Origin: Sharpea azabuensis DSM 18934
Lineage (GTDB): Bacteria; Bacillota_I; Bacilli_A; Erysipelotrichales; Coprobacillaceae
Length of the DNA stretch: 40,223 nt
Assembly: GCF_000702165.1 (NCBI RefSeq)
Contig: NZ_KL370867.1
Span: 21,444-61,666 of the forward strand
Direction: 5' to 3'
A program made the translations under genes and the position numbers. The notes under the pieces are model-generated. The model did no database searches. It saw nothing but the letters and a program-made list of their open reading frames with translations, and had not been told where the DNA came from. Positions 6,451 to 15,355 of the stretch are shown here, in pieces (position 1 is the stretch's first letter; each line of letters begins with the position of its first letter).

Positions 6451-8457
6451 CTAATCCATATAATCATTAGCGCTTTTTATGTTTTCGATGATTGTTTGCA
6501 TATAGGATTGATATTCATCATATTTATAATAGCTTTCAATCATTTCAACAGCATCATCACGAGCCATTTCAAGAATATCAAAGTCCTTGAAGACATCACC
6601 AATCACAAATGTCGCCAAACCCGATTGTCTTGATCCTAAGACTTCCCCTGGACCACGTGTTTCCAAGTCATAACGTGAAATCTCAAAACCATCATTATGG
6701 CTCTCTAAGAACTGCAAACGTTCAATGGCTTCCTCATTTGTCGCCTTCGACAATAAATAACAATAGCCCTGTTTACTGCCTCTGCCAACACGTCCACGCA
6801 ACTGATGAATCTGGCTCATTCCAAAGCGTTCAGCATCATAAATAACCATAAAGTTCGCATTATGCACATCAATGCCCACTTCGATAACGGTTGTCGAGAC
6901 AAGAATCTGTATTTGATTGGCGGCAAATTTCTCCATAACGCTATTCTTATCCTGATCACTAAGTGCGCCATGCAACAAGCCAACATGGTAATGTGGTTCA
7001 AAATAATTTGCCATCCCCTGAGCAATCTTTATAGCCGATGTCATCTGATAGTCTTCATTATCCTCGATAGCTGGGCAAATGACATAGACCTGTCCACCCG
7101 ATTCAAGATAATCCTTAAGCTCTTTTAAGAAAGGTTTCATGCTTGAAGAACGAAAATATTTTGTAATGACCGGCTTTCTGCCTGAGGGCATTGAATGAAT
7201 TGTCGAAACATCCATATCCCCATAAAGGGATAAAGCAAGCGTTCGAGGTATTGGTGTTGCACTCATGACAAGAAAATCAACAGCTTTCCCTTTATCCTTT
7301 AGCGCTTTTCTTTGTTTAACACCAAAACGATGCTGTTCATCCGTAATCACTAAACCTAAACGCTTATACTGAACTTTTGTCTGAAAGAGCGCATGCGTTC
7401 CAACAACAATATCAATATCACCCGATGCAAGTGCCTGATAAATCTCTTCCTTTTTATTAGGCGTAAGTGCCCCCACTAATAACGCTATCTTGATATCAGT
7501 ATTCTTGAAAAACTGTGTCAAGGTGCGATAGTGCTGAGCGGCCAATACTTCCGTAGGCGCCATCAAGGCTCCCTGATAGCCCGCAAGATAATTAGCATAA
7601 AGTCCTATTGAACTGACAACCGTCTTCCCACTGCCTACATCCCCTTGCAAGAAACGATACATGATGGTTGGCTTTTCAAGATCTCTTAAAATAGCTTTTG
7701 TTGCCTCCTGCTGATCCTTAGTAAGATGGTAAGGCAGTGTTTTTAAAAACGCATTGATATCTTGATGACTGAAGACTTTAGCTTCACCTGCTTCATTTTC
7801 TCTTTGCACGCGAATATATTGCATGGTCAACTGGAATTTTAAGAATTCCTCATACTTTAAAGATTTCAGGCTTTCTACAATACGTTCTTTTTGGGTTGGA
7901 TTATGGACTTCATAGAGGGCATCTTTCTTATTCATATAATGATATTTTTCTTTGTATTCACTAGGCGTGAAGTCCACAATATGATCAGAAGAAATCATCA
8001 ATGCCTTGTTGACATATTTTTGAAACTGTTTATCCGTGATTCCTTCTTTTAGGGAATAGATCGGATAAATGCCTCCCATCTCATCTAGCGACTTCGTCAG
8101 CATCGTACTAGCTGTAATCGCATGGCCAGAAAGCTTGCCCATAATCGTTACAACAACGCCCATTGTAAGATGGGGCCTTAAGAAATGCCTATTAAAGATG
8201 ACAACATTATATTCTTCTTCCTTTATTTTTACCTTGACAGAAAGACGGGAGAAACGCCCTTTAAAGAAAATCTTAGGTGTTGAGATAATATGTCCTTCAA
8301 CGCATATTTTCCCATCTTCATTAGCTGGCCAGATTTCCTTAACTTCATCATAGCGATAGGGCAAATGCATATAGACATCTTCCAATGTATGCAAACCCAT
8401 GCTTTCTAATAAAGCCTGTCTATTTGTTGATGTTGTTAGTTTACTTAAATCATTCAT
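6451..8457 (-). CDS. recG: ATP-dependent DNA helicase RecG
   Basis: A 668-residue superfamily 2 helicase that remodels stalled replication forks and Holliday junctions. An N-terminal wedge/OB domain (about 1-230) precedes Walker A GDVGSGKT (272-279), DEQH (373-376), and the helicase C-terminal motifs QLRGRVGRG. Start choice: the frame is open to 8532, but the upstream in-frame ATGs fall in or before a TATGAT -10 element (8474-8479), so they are unlikely to be transcribed. ATG 8457 has GGTGA five bases upstream and gives the usual N-terminus. First gene of recG-plsX-rnc, divergent from the cysteine desulfurase. Confidence 0.96.
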   Translation of the reverse strand: MNDLSKLTTSTNRQALLESMGLHTLEDVYMHLPYRYDEVKEIWPANEDGKICVEGHIISTPKIFFKGRFSRLSVKVKIKEEEYNVVIFNRHFLRPHLTMGVVVTIMGKLSGHAITASTMLTKSLDEMGGIYPIYSLKEGITDKQFQKYVNKALMISSDHIVDFTPSEYKEKYHYMNKKDALYEVHNPTQKERIVESLKSLKYEEFLKFQLTMQYIRVQRENEAGEAKVFSHQDINAFLKTLPYHLTKDQQEATKAILRDLEKPTIMYRFLQGDVGSGKTVVSSIGLYANYLAGYQGALMAPTEVLAAQHYRTLTQFFKNTDIKIALLVGALTPNKKEEIYQALASGDIDIVVGTHALFQTKVQYKRLGLVITDEQHRFGVKQRKALKDKGKAVDFLVMSATPIPRTLALSLYGDMDVSTIHSMPSGRKPVITKYFRSSSMKPFLKELKDYLESGGQVYVICPAIEDNEDYQMTSAIKIAQGMANYFEPHYHVGLLHGALSDQDKNSVMEKFAANQIQILVSTTVIEVGIDVHNANFMVIYDAERFGMSQIHQLRGRVGRGSKQGYCYLLSKATNEEAIERLQFLESHNDGFEISRYDLETRGPGEVLGSRQSGLATFVIGDVFKDFDILEMARDDAVEMIESYYKYDEYQSYMQTIIENIKSANDYMD

Positions 8458-8511
8458 CTTCATCACCAAAGACATCATAACACAAAATAGTGTTGGAAAA
8501 TAGTTGCTGAA

Positions 8512-8540
8512 TTGACAACGAAAATCATTCAAGTTAAGAT
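8512..8540 (+). promoter_or_regulatory. Promoter of the cysteine desulfurase-ttcA operon
   Basis: A perfect TTGACA (8512-8517), a 17-base spacer, then TAAGAT (8535-8540). Transcription should begin about 8547, which rules out the in-frame ATG at 8541 as a start and supports ATG 8565. Confidence 0.8.
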
Positions 8541-8564
8541 ATGGTGAATGAAAGGATGATCATT

Positions 8565-9689
8565 ATGGCTTATTTTGATTTTGCAGCTAATCCCCCAGTT
8601 GACCAACGTGTCCTGGATACATATTATAAAACAACACAAGAATTCTATGCTAATCCCAACTCATTTCATGCTTTAGGCCTTGCCTCAAAGCATAAGCTTG
8701 ATGAAGCAAGTGCTCATATCGCAAAGCTTATGGGTTGTGATCAGGATGATATTATTTATACAAGCGGAGCAACAGAAGCGAACAATCTTGCTATAAAAGG
8801 TGTATGTGAGCGTTATAAGAATAGAGGTAAGCACATTCTTATTTCTTCTCTTGAACATAATTCAATCACTGCTTCCGTTACAACTTTGACCAAGCAAGGC
8901 TTTGAAGTAGAAGTAATTCCTCTTGATCGTGATGGTCGCGTTGATCAAGACGAACTGAAAGAATTGTTAAGAGAAGATACAATTCTTGTCAGCATCGTTG
9001 CCGTAGACAGCGAACTTGCGATCAGGCAGGATATTGAATCTCTTGCCCACTATGTCAAAGAGCATTCCCAGGCCTTCATGCATGTAGATGCTTCTCAGGC
9101 TATTGGCAAATGCTATATCGACTATTCAGAATGTGACCTGATTACCTTAACGCCACATAAATTCTATGGCATCAATGGTACAGGAGCATTGATTAAAAGA
9201 AGCAATGTTGGCTTGATTGCCCAGATTGATGGCGGCCGTTCCACGACAATTTATCGCAGTGGAACACCTGTTGTTGCTAATGTTGTTGCTTTTGATAAAG
9301 CATTAACGCTCGCCCTCAATGAAGAAGATGAAAGAACACAGAAAATTACAGCTTATCATGATGACCTCTTAAACTTCATTAAAGGCTATAAGCATGTCCA
9401 TATCAATACAACAAAGTATTCCCTTCCTCATATTATCAATTTCTCAATTACCGATATCACAAATGCACGATTTGCAGATAGCCTTGAAAAGCATCAAGTC
9501 TATGTTTCAGCTAAAACGTCATGCTGCCCAGCTAACATGCCAAGCAAGCTTGTATTTGCCTTAACACATAATAAGGCTTTAGCCTTAAACAGCGTCCGTG
9601 TCAGCATTTCCCATCTTAACAGTGCTGATGATATCGCCGCATTCAAGCAGGCATTCGACCTCGCCTATAAGGAGACTTTTCATGAATAA
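8565..9689 (+). CDS. Cysteine desulfurase (NifS/IscS-like)
   Basis: A 374-residue PLP enzyme of aminotransferase class V that removes sulfur from cysteine as an enzyme persulfide. Visible residues are H98 (LEHNS), D175 in VDASQ, the PLP lysine K199 in TPHKFYG, and R231 in RSGTP. The catalytic cysteine is likely C320 or C321 in a TSCCPA loop, unlike the SGSAC loop of IscS. The usual NNE segment before the cofactor site reads DSE (148-150). The start at 8565 has AAAGGA upstream and lies after the promoter. It overlaps the TtcA-like gene by 8 bases, so it is probably the dedicated sulfur donor for tRNA thiolation. Confidence 0.9.
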   Translation: MAYFDFAANPPVDQRVLDTYYKTTQEFYANPNSFHALGLASKHKLDEASAHIAKLMGCDQDDIIYTSGATEANNLAIKGVCERYKNRGKHILISSLEHNSITASVTTLTKQGFEVEVIPLDRDGRVDQDELKELLREDTILVSIVAVDSELAIRQDIESLAHYVKEHSQAFMHVDASQAIGKCYIDYSECDLITLTPHKFYGINGTGALIKRSNVGLIAQIDGGRSTTIYRSGTPVVANVVAFDKALTLALNEEDERTQKITAYHDDLLNFIKGYKHVHINTTKYSLPHIINFSITDITNARFADSLEKHQVYVSAKTSCCPANMPSKLVFALTHNKALALNSVRVSISHLNSADDIAAFKQAFDLAYKETFHE

Positions 9690-10509
9690 AACACAGGAAA
9701 TAGAAAGAAGCATTATCAAAACATATCGTAAAGACATCTGGCATAATTTTATCAAAGGTTTACAGGACTATCAGATGATTAACGAAGGTGACAATGTCAT
9801 GGTCTGTATTAGCGGCGGGAAGGATAGTTTCTTGCTGGCAAAATGCATTCAGGAATTAGAGCGCCATGGCAAAGTGCATTTCACAGCTCATTATGTTTGT
9901 ATGAATCCAGGCTATAATGAATTCAATCGTCAATTTATTGAAGATAATGCCAAGCTTCTTGGTATTCCCCTTGAAATCTTTGAAACAAACATCTTTGACG
10001 CCGTAAGCTCCGGTGATTTCAAGAATCCTTGTTATTTTTGTGCAAAAATGCGTCGTGGCTATCTTTATAAACAAGCCAAACAGCTTGGCTGCAACAAAAT
10101 TGCCCTAGGTCATCATATGGATGACGTTATTGAGACAACCCTTCTAAGCATGTTCTATGGTGCGGAAGTAAAGACCATGATGCCAAAGCTTCATTCAGAA
10201 AACTGGGATGGCGTAGAACTCATCCGTCCTCTATTCAAAGTCAGAGAAGAAGCCATTATCAGATGGCGCGATGGCAATGACCTCACATTTATCAACTGTG
10301 CATGTCGCTTTACGGAAGGCTGCTCTTTAATCAACGATGGAACAAGCAAACGTAAGGTTGTTAAAGAATTCATCAAGAAAATGAAAAAGGACAACCCCAA
10401 TATTGAACATAATATCTTTGTGGCAATGGAGAATGTCAATCTTGATTGTGTGATCAGATACAAGAAGGATGGCATTGAACATAGTTTTTTAGATGAATAT
10501 GATCTATAG
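9682..10509 (+). CDS. TtcA-like tRNA thiolation enzyme
   Basis: A 275-residue member of the TtcA/TilS PP-loop ATPase superfamily. The ATP-binding SGGKDS is at 44-49. CYFC (C117, C120) plus a downstream cysteine among C206, C208 and C214 match the three cysteines that hold the iron-sulfur cluster in TtcA, and GHHMDD follows at 143-148. TtcA makes 2-thiocytidine at position 32 of some tRNAs. The ATG at 9682 lies inside the last codons of the cysteine desulfurase and is preceded by AAGGAGA, so translation is coupled. The C32 substrate is assumed by family and not shown by sequence. Confidence 0.88.
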   Translation: MNKTQEIERSIIKTYRKDIWHNFIKGLQDYQMINEGDNVMVCISGGKDSFLLAKCIQELERHGKVHFTAHYVCMNPGYNEFNRQFIEDNAKLLGIPLEIFETNIFDAVSSGDFKNPCYFCAKMRRGYLYKQAKQLGCNKIALGHHMDDVIETTLLSMFYGAEVKTMMPKLHSENWDGVELIRPLFKVREEAIIRWRDGNDLTFINCACRFTEGCSLINDGTSKRKVVKEFIKKMKKDNPNIEHNIFVAMENVNLDCVIRYKKDGIEHSFLDEYDL

Positions 10510-10552
10510 TTTATTATAGGCTCCTCTTATTGTATTTCATAAATTTATTGTA

Positions 10553-10582
10553 TTGGTCGGTAAGCAATTGTTTTTCTATAAT
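10553..10582 (+). promoter_or_regulatory. Promoter of the ybaK-like gene
   Basis: TTGGTC (10553-10558), an 18-base spacer, then a perfect TATAAT (10577-10582). The gene starts at 10603 after AGGTGA (10592-10597). Confidence 0.65.
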
Positions 10583-10602
10583 AGTCGCATGAGGTGATAA
10601 AC

Positions 10603-11073
10603 ATGGCATTGGATGCAGTAAGAAAAACCTTCGAAAAAGAAGGTATTGCGAATCGTATTATTGAATTAGATGAATCAAGCGCAACGGTTGCTGATGCAGC
10701 AAAAGCTTTGCATACAGAAGAAGCACGTATTGCGAAATCAATGAGTTTTCTAGTTGATGATCAGGTGAATATCATTGTTATGGCTGGCGACGTCAAGATT
10801 GATAATCATAAATACAAGGAATACTTTCACAAGAAGGCAAAAATGGTGCCTTTCAACGAAGTCGAGCAATTGACAAGTCATCCCGCTGGAGGCGTATGTT
10901 CATTCGCTTTACCAAGTAATGTCAACGTCTATCTTGATCGTTCACTTAAACGTTTCAAGACCGTCTTTCCAGCCTGTGGATCTCGCAACAGTGCAATCGA
11001 ACTGAACATCAGCGAACTCGAACATTATTCAAGTAATGTCCAGGACTGGGTAGATGTCACGAAACTTGCCTAG
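10603..11073 (+). CDS. YbaK/EbsC-family aminoacyl-tRNA deacylase
   Basis: A 156-residue YbaK/EbsC-domain protein; relatives clear mischarged tRNAs such as Cys-tRNA(Pro) in trans. The family segments are present: ARIAKSMSFLVDD, VMAGDVKID followed by a lysine-rich stretch, the HPAGGVCSFA substrate loop, and YLDRSLKRF. The GTG at 10594 is in frame but lies within the ribosome binding site, so ATG 10603 is chosen. It is monocistronic with its own promoter and ends at a bidirectional terminator. Which mischarged tRNA it edits cannot be read from sequence. A proline tRNA gene is present elsewhere in the window but is not linked. Confidence 0.88.
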   Translation: MALDAVRKTFEKEGIANRIIELDESSATVADAAKALHTEEARIAKSMSFLVDDQVNIIVMAGDVKIDNHKYKEYFHKKAKMVPFNEVEQLTSHPAGGVCSFALPSNVNVYLDRSLKRFKTVFPACGSRNSAIELNISELEHYSSNVQDWVDVTKLA

Positions 11074-11115
11074 GTACTTATTGTAATCTACAAAGCTATT
11101 AGAATATTAAAAAAG

Positions 11116-11148
11116 ATGGTAAGATGCAATTGCATCCTACCATTTTTT
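11116..11148. terminator. Bidirectional intrinsic terminator
   Basis: ATGGTAAGATGC pairs with GCATCCTACCAT around an AATT loop (one internal mismatch), with T6 on the plus side and an A run on the other. It lies between the convergent ybaK-like gene and the end of the lactose operon and should stop transcription from both. Confidence 0.88.
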
Positions 11149-11162
11149 CTTATGAAAATACT

Positions 11163-11834
11163 TTACACTTTTTCATGGTTGTCGATAAGTTCTTCAAAGG
11201 TATCAATGACTTTTGTAACACCTGGTAATTTCTGATAGATTTCTTTCTTATCTGCCGAGTTCACAACAATGATATTGCGACATCCTGCCTGATAGGCACT
11301 TTCGATACCACTCAGTGAATCTTCAAAAATTGTACTTTCTTGTAAATCAATATCAAGTCTTTGAGCAGCTTTCTTAAACATCGCTATTTTATTCTCATAA
11401 CTGCCATCATCATAAACAATCTTATGAGGATCAAGCCATTGATCAAGATGGAATGATGAAACGAAGAAATCAACATTTTCCTTGATTGATGCACTCGCAA
11501 TCGTAAAAGGAATATTTGCATGCTTTAAGCAATCAAAATAAGCCTCTGCTCCTACAACAAGATGAAATGAAGCCGTATCTTCCTGACAATATTGGCGATA
11601 ATAGCTTTCTTTTAACTGCGAGTAATAAGCCAATGTTTTTTCATCACATGCTTTTTGAAATAAGTATTCGACGATTTTATTGTTTGGTACTCCATTGAAG
11701 TGTTCATGCAGTTCCTCTTCACTGATACCTTTATGGCGAATGATCTGTGATATCTTGCCCCAGGCTAATATATGCTTATCATTGTCAAAAAATAATGTTC
11801 CATTAAAATCAAAGATGACACCTTTTGTCTTCAT
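11163..11834 (-). CDS. HAD-family hydrolase in the lactose operon
   Basis: A 223-residue protein of the haloacid dehalogenase superfamily with a helical cap (about 15-85), closest in layout to beta-phosphoglucomutase-like sugar phosphatases. Motif I is DFNGT (D9-T13): the nucleophile D9 is present but the second aspartate, the usual general acid/base, is asparagine. Motif II is SAS near 131, and motif III/IV is IFEDSLSGIESAY. The start codon directly abuts lacG (one base apart), so it is translated with the lactose genes. In that setting it may dephosphorylate a hexose-6-phosphate released by LacG, which is inference. It could also act as a phosphomutase. Confidence 0.85.
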   Translation of the reverse strand: MKTKGVIFDFNGTLFFDNDKHILAWGKISQIIRHKGISEEELHEHFNGVPNNKIVEYLFQKACDEKTLAYYSQLKESYYRQYCQEDTASFHLVVGAEAYFDCLKHANIPFTIASASIKENVDFFVSSFHLDQWLDPHKIVYDDGSYENKIAMFKKAAQRLDIDLQESTIFEDSLSGIESAYQAGCRNIIVVNSADKKEIYQKLPGVTKVIDTFEELIDNHEKV

Positions 11835-11835
11835 T

Positions 11836-13236
11836 TTAAATCTCCCTGTTTCTTATGACGCGCTTATACCAATAGGCTGATGCCTTAGGATATCTCTTTT
11901 GTGTAGGATAATCGGTATAGAAAAGTCCATATCGTTTATTATAACCATTTGACCAAGAAAATACATCCATTAATGACCAAACAAAGTATCCTTTTACATA
12001 AACACCTTCTTGAATAGCCTTTAATAACCATGTAAGATGCTTGGCAATATAATCAATACGTGATTCATCATCAACCACATGATCATCATCAATAGATTCT
12101 TTCTTACCTAGACCATTCTCCGTTATATAGATGCCTTTTGTGAAAGCATATTGCTTTGAAATACGCATCAGCATATCATACATGCCTTTAGGATAGATCA
12201 GCCAATCCCAGTCAGTTGTTGGAACGCCTTCTTTCATGACACGCTCACCAACACCCTTTAGCTTAAACTTCTTTGTTCCTTTCTCACCTGTGCCATTATG
12301 AACAATTTCATTCTCACCATCATAATAACGGACAAAGTGACTTTGATAATAATTCATGCCAAGATAATCAATTTGATTAGCTGCTTCCTTCATCTCAGCG
12401 ATATCTCTTTTATCATAATGAAATGAGCCATGATTTAAATCAAGCAGTTCATGAATTGTTTGTAATGTTTCTTCACTATAGGATCCAAGCAACGTGGCAT
12501 CTAAGAGAAACTGGTTAGCAAGAATATCGTCTTTTTTTGCAGCACGGATATCATCAGAATTGGTCGGATCATAAGGATATTTTGTTTCAAGCGAATGAAT
12601 AATGCCAATTTTGCCTTTATAGCCATGGCTTTTAAAGATATTGACTGCTTTCGCATGAGCAACCATCATGCCATGCATACTCGCGACAGCCTTAGAAATA
12701 TCATATGTGATACATGGTGGGAAGACACCTTCAATATACTGGTTTGTCGCAATTGGCCAGACTTCATTAAAAGTGAACCAATAGCTTACTTCATCTTTGT
12801 ACTCTTCAAAGCAGAAATTCGCATATTTCACAAAGGCATCAATCGTTTCACGATTAAGAAAATCACCACGTTCATGAAGTGCTAAGGGTGTATCAAAGTG
12901 ATGTAATGTGACATAGGGCTCTATTCCCTCTTTGTGACATTGACGAAAGACATGATGATAGAAATCGACACCTTCCTGATTTATCACACCTTCACCAGAT
13001 GGAAAGATACGTGACCAGGCGATCGAGATACGCAAGGCCTTGATGCCAAATTGTTTCGCTAAATGAAGATCAACAGGATACTGATGATAGAAATCACTGG
13101 CTTTGTCAGCCTGAAAGCTTCCTTTTTCTAAATAATCATCCCAGGCAACCTTTCCCTTTCCATGTGTTCTTGTCTCACCTTCACATTGATAGGCTGCTGT
13201 AGCTGCCCCAAAAACAAAATCTGAATTGAATTTCAT
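11836..13236 (-). CDS. lacG: 6-phospho-beta-galactosidase
   Basis: A 466-residue glycoside hydrolase family 1 enzyme that splits lactose-6-phosphate into glucose and galactose-6-phosphate in the cytosol. The acid/base glutamate is E158 in TFNE and the nucleophile E373 in TENG. The phosphate-binding set S427, K434 and Y436 is present in SWSNGYNKRYGLFY, and W428 is the residue that marks 6-phospho-galactosidases, where glucosidases carry a small residue. It overlaps lacE by one base and abuts the HAD gene. The sequence closely follows Lactococcus/Staphylococcus LacG throughout. Confidence 0.95.
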   Translation of the reverse strand: MKFNSDFVFGAATAAYQCEGETRTHGKGKVAWDDYLEKGSFQADKASDFYHQYPVDLHLAKQFGIKALRISIAWSRIFPSGEGVINQEGVDFYHHVFRQCHKEGIEPYVTLHHFDTPLALHERGDFLNRETIDAFVKYANFCFEEYKDEVSYWFTFNEVWPIATNQYIEGVFPPCITYDISKAVASMHGMMVAHAKAVNIFKSHGYKGKIGIIHSLETKYPYDPTNSDDIRAAKKDDILANQFLLDATLLGSYSEETLQTIHELLDLNHGSFHYDKRDIAEMKEAANQIDYLGMNYYQSHFVRYYDGENEIVHNGTGEKGTKKFKLKGVGERVMKEGVPTTDWDWLIYPKGMYDMLMRISKQYAFTKGIYITENGLGKKESIDDDHVVDDESRIDYIAKHLTWLLKAIQEGVYVKGYFVWSLMDVFSWSNGYNKRYGLFYTDYPTQKRYPKASAYWYKRVIRNREI

Positions 13237-14888
13237 TATACATTTCCTCCATCATCATTCAATATAGAAAAGACAAACTCCAATGCCTTTTGTGGATCAC
13301 GCGTTAAGCCAATATACTGTTTAGACTGACAAGCTGTACATTTGATATGTAAACGATCAGTATCTTTCTTTAAATCTTCAAGATTGTTGGCAACTTGTGG
13401 AGCAAGAATGACAAGATCAAAGTTTTTCAGCATATCATAATGCGCTCCATAAGCACCAGCAGCAGTTGTCAATTTGATGCCCTTTTCCTTAGCTCCTTCA
13501 TCTAATGCATGTGCTAATAAACCGCTTGTTCCTCCCCCTGCGCAAAGCACCAAAATACGTTTTTGATCAATAACTTCATTGTTGACTTCAAGTGATTCTT
13601 CTTCATTTTGCACATCACTCGCCTCATCTTCCTCTTGCACCTTTAAGCCATCATAGACCCTAAAAAATGGATAATAGATGAGAAAATCTAAAAGCAAAGC
13701 ACATAGCACATAGATTACACATAACAATCCTAACCCACAGCCTAGAACAATACCAATTGGGGCTGGTGTCGTCCAAGGTAAAATGTACATAAAGCTATTC
13801 ATGCCTAATACATCTACAAATATCTTAAATAACCAGACATTCATGATAGGCGCTAGTACAAAAGGAATAAAGAAAACAGGATTGAGAATAAGTGGTGCAC
13901 CAAACAATATAGGTTCATTGACGCCAAAGAGGACAGGAATTGCACTCGCTCTACCGACAGCTTTCAATTCCTTTGAACGGGCCATAAAAGCGAACATAAG
14001 CGTAACGACAAGTGTTGCTCCAGTTCCACCCATCGTACAAACGAATTGCTGGACACCTGGTGTGAGAATGTTTGTTGCATGACCTCCCGCTCTAAATAAA
14101 TCAAGATTAGCGGCAATATTCATGTAGTAAATAGCAGAAACAGCTGGCTCTACAATTGAAGGCCCATGAATACCAACAAACCAGAAAAGTGAAATCGATC
14201 CATAAACAAGAGCTAGTCCCAGATAGCCATCTGCAGCAAGGAAGATAGGCTTAAAGAAAGCAATAACGCCAGCAGCAAAGCTCATCCCGACAACCTTTCT
14301 AAAAATCAGATCAAAACCTGCCAGCAATAGAATAGAGAATGCGAAAGGAATAATATCAGCAAAAGTCTGAGAGATATTAGGCGGTACTTCAGAAGGCATG
14401 TGGATCGTAATATTACGCTTAACACAATAGCGATAGATATTACAAACAAGAAAAGCTACCAAGAAACCTGTCAGCAAGCCTTTAGAGCCCATATATTCAA
14501 TCGCTAAGCCATTCTTTATAGGATCGACTGCCATAACAAGCGTCCCAACAATGCCTGCCATAAAAGTGGAAATATTGTTGATCTGAAGATTAACAGGAAG
14601 TTCGCGATTCATATTATCCGTCAAATTCTTGGCGGTAGAGCCGGCTACTAGCAAGGCAAGAATGCCCATCGAATAGTTATAAGGCTTCATAATTGCATTC
14701 TCAACATCTTTTGGCCAATAGAAACCAAAGATATTAGGAACAAATGCAATCAGCAAGAAGATACTAGAAAATAGAATAACGGGCATGGCTGACATAAAAC
14801 CATCACGAATAGATTTTAAATATTTATTGCGTGAAACACGATCAAAGAATGGCTTTGCGGATTCAATCTTAGCAATTAATGTATCCAT
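13236..14888 (-). CDS. lacE: Lactose-specific PTS EIICB component
   Basis: A 550-residue membrane permease that transports and phosphorylates lactose. The EIIC domain of the lactose/cellobiose family (about 1-420, roughly ten membrane segments) contains GVNEPILFGAPLILNP. An acidic linker (about 421-440) leads to the EIIB domain, whose phosphocysteine C449 is in VLCAGGGTSGLLAHAL. The fused C-B order is typical of LacE, as opposed to separate cellobiose IIC and IIB proteins. It sits between lacF and lacG with minimal spacing. Together with LacG's tryptophan this favours lactose over cellobiose or chitobiose as substrate. Confidence 0.93.
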   Translation of the reverse strand: MDTLIAKIESAKPFFDRVSRNKYLKSIRDGFMSAMPVILFSSIFLLIAFVPNIFGFYWPKDVENAIMKPYNYSMGILALLVAGSTAKNLTDNMNRELPVNLQINNISTFMAGIVGTLVMAVDPIKNGLAIEYMGSKGLLTGFLVAFLVCNIYRYCVKRNITIHMPSEVPPNISQTFADIIPFAFSILLLAGFDLIFRKVVGMSFAAGVIAFFKPIFLAADGYLGLALVYGSISLFWFVGIHGPSIVEPAVSAIYYMNIAANLDLFRAGGHATNILTPGVQQFVCTMGGTGATLVVTLMFAFMARSKELKAVGRASAIPVLFGVNEPILFGAPLILNPVFFIPFVLAPIMNVWLFKIFVDVLGMNSFMYILPWTTPAPIGIVLGCGLGLLCVIYVLCALLLDFLIYYPFFRVYDGLKVQEEDEASDVQNEEESLEVNNEVIDQKRILVLCAGGGTSGLLAHALDEGAKEKGIKLTTAAGAYGAHYDMLKNFDLVILAPQVANNLEDLKKDTDRLHIKCTACQSKQYIGLTRDPQKALEFVFSILNDDGGNV

Positions 14889-14897
14889 AACATGCTC

Positions 14898-15206
14898 CTA
14901 GTGGTAGATATTGATCAAATGGAAGACAATATCCTTAAGAAGAAGTGTTGTCATGAGATGATCTTGCGCATGTACTGTAATAAATCCAATTTCGATTTCT
15001 TCGCCTCTTGCTTCAAGTGATAAAAGCTCTGTCTGTGCTTTATGGGCATCATTGAGACAATCATTCGCTTGTTCGATTAAAGAATTGCATTCATCAAAAT
15101 GTTGCTCTTTGGCTTTCTCAAGTGCCAATAATAATTTACTTCTCGCCTCTCCTGAATAAGCGACGATTTCAAATCCTACCATTGTAATTTCTTCTTTAGT
15201 CATCAT
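14898..15206 (-). CDS. lacF: Lactose-specific PTS EIIA component
   Basis: A 102-residue cytosolic EIIA of the lactose/cellobiose family, which passes phosphate from HPr to the EIIB domain of LacE. The core GFEIVAYSGEARSKLLLALEKA and the active histidine in HAQDHLMTT (near residue 83) are evident. It has a strong GAGGAAAA site. Two adjacent ATGs (15206 and 15203) are possible starts. It is the first gene of lacF-lacE-lacG-HAD. The upstream region shows a weak -35 with TAGATA as a plausible -10, which would suit an activator-dependent promoter. Confidence 0.93.
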   Translation of the reverse strand: MMTKEEITMVGFEIVAYSGEARSKLLLALEKAKEQHFDECNSLIEQANDCLNDAHKAQTELLSLEARGEEIEIGFITVHAQDHLMTTLLLKDIVFHLINIYH

Positions 15207-15355
15207 TTTTTCCTCTTTTCTTCTATCTTTCCCAGGGTTATCTAAACAGTAAGATCAACAATCAACACGGAAAAACAGTTCATACCCATTCTTCATAACC
15301 ATCGCTTTCCTCAACTGGCGCCTTATCAAAGAAAGCCTTTTTATTTTCTTACTGC

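Noticed and set aside
8458-8532. Upstream extension of RecG by 25 residues
   Set aside because: The added codons overlap a TATGAT -10 element and the region of the divergent promoter; the usual N-terminus starts at 8457.
15300-15330. Possible cre box for the lactose operon around an AAAGCGATGG sequence
   Set aside because: Only about 10 of 14 positions fit the consensus and the central symmetry is lost.
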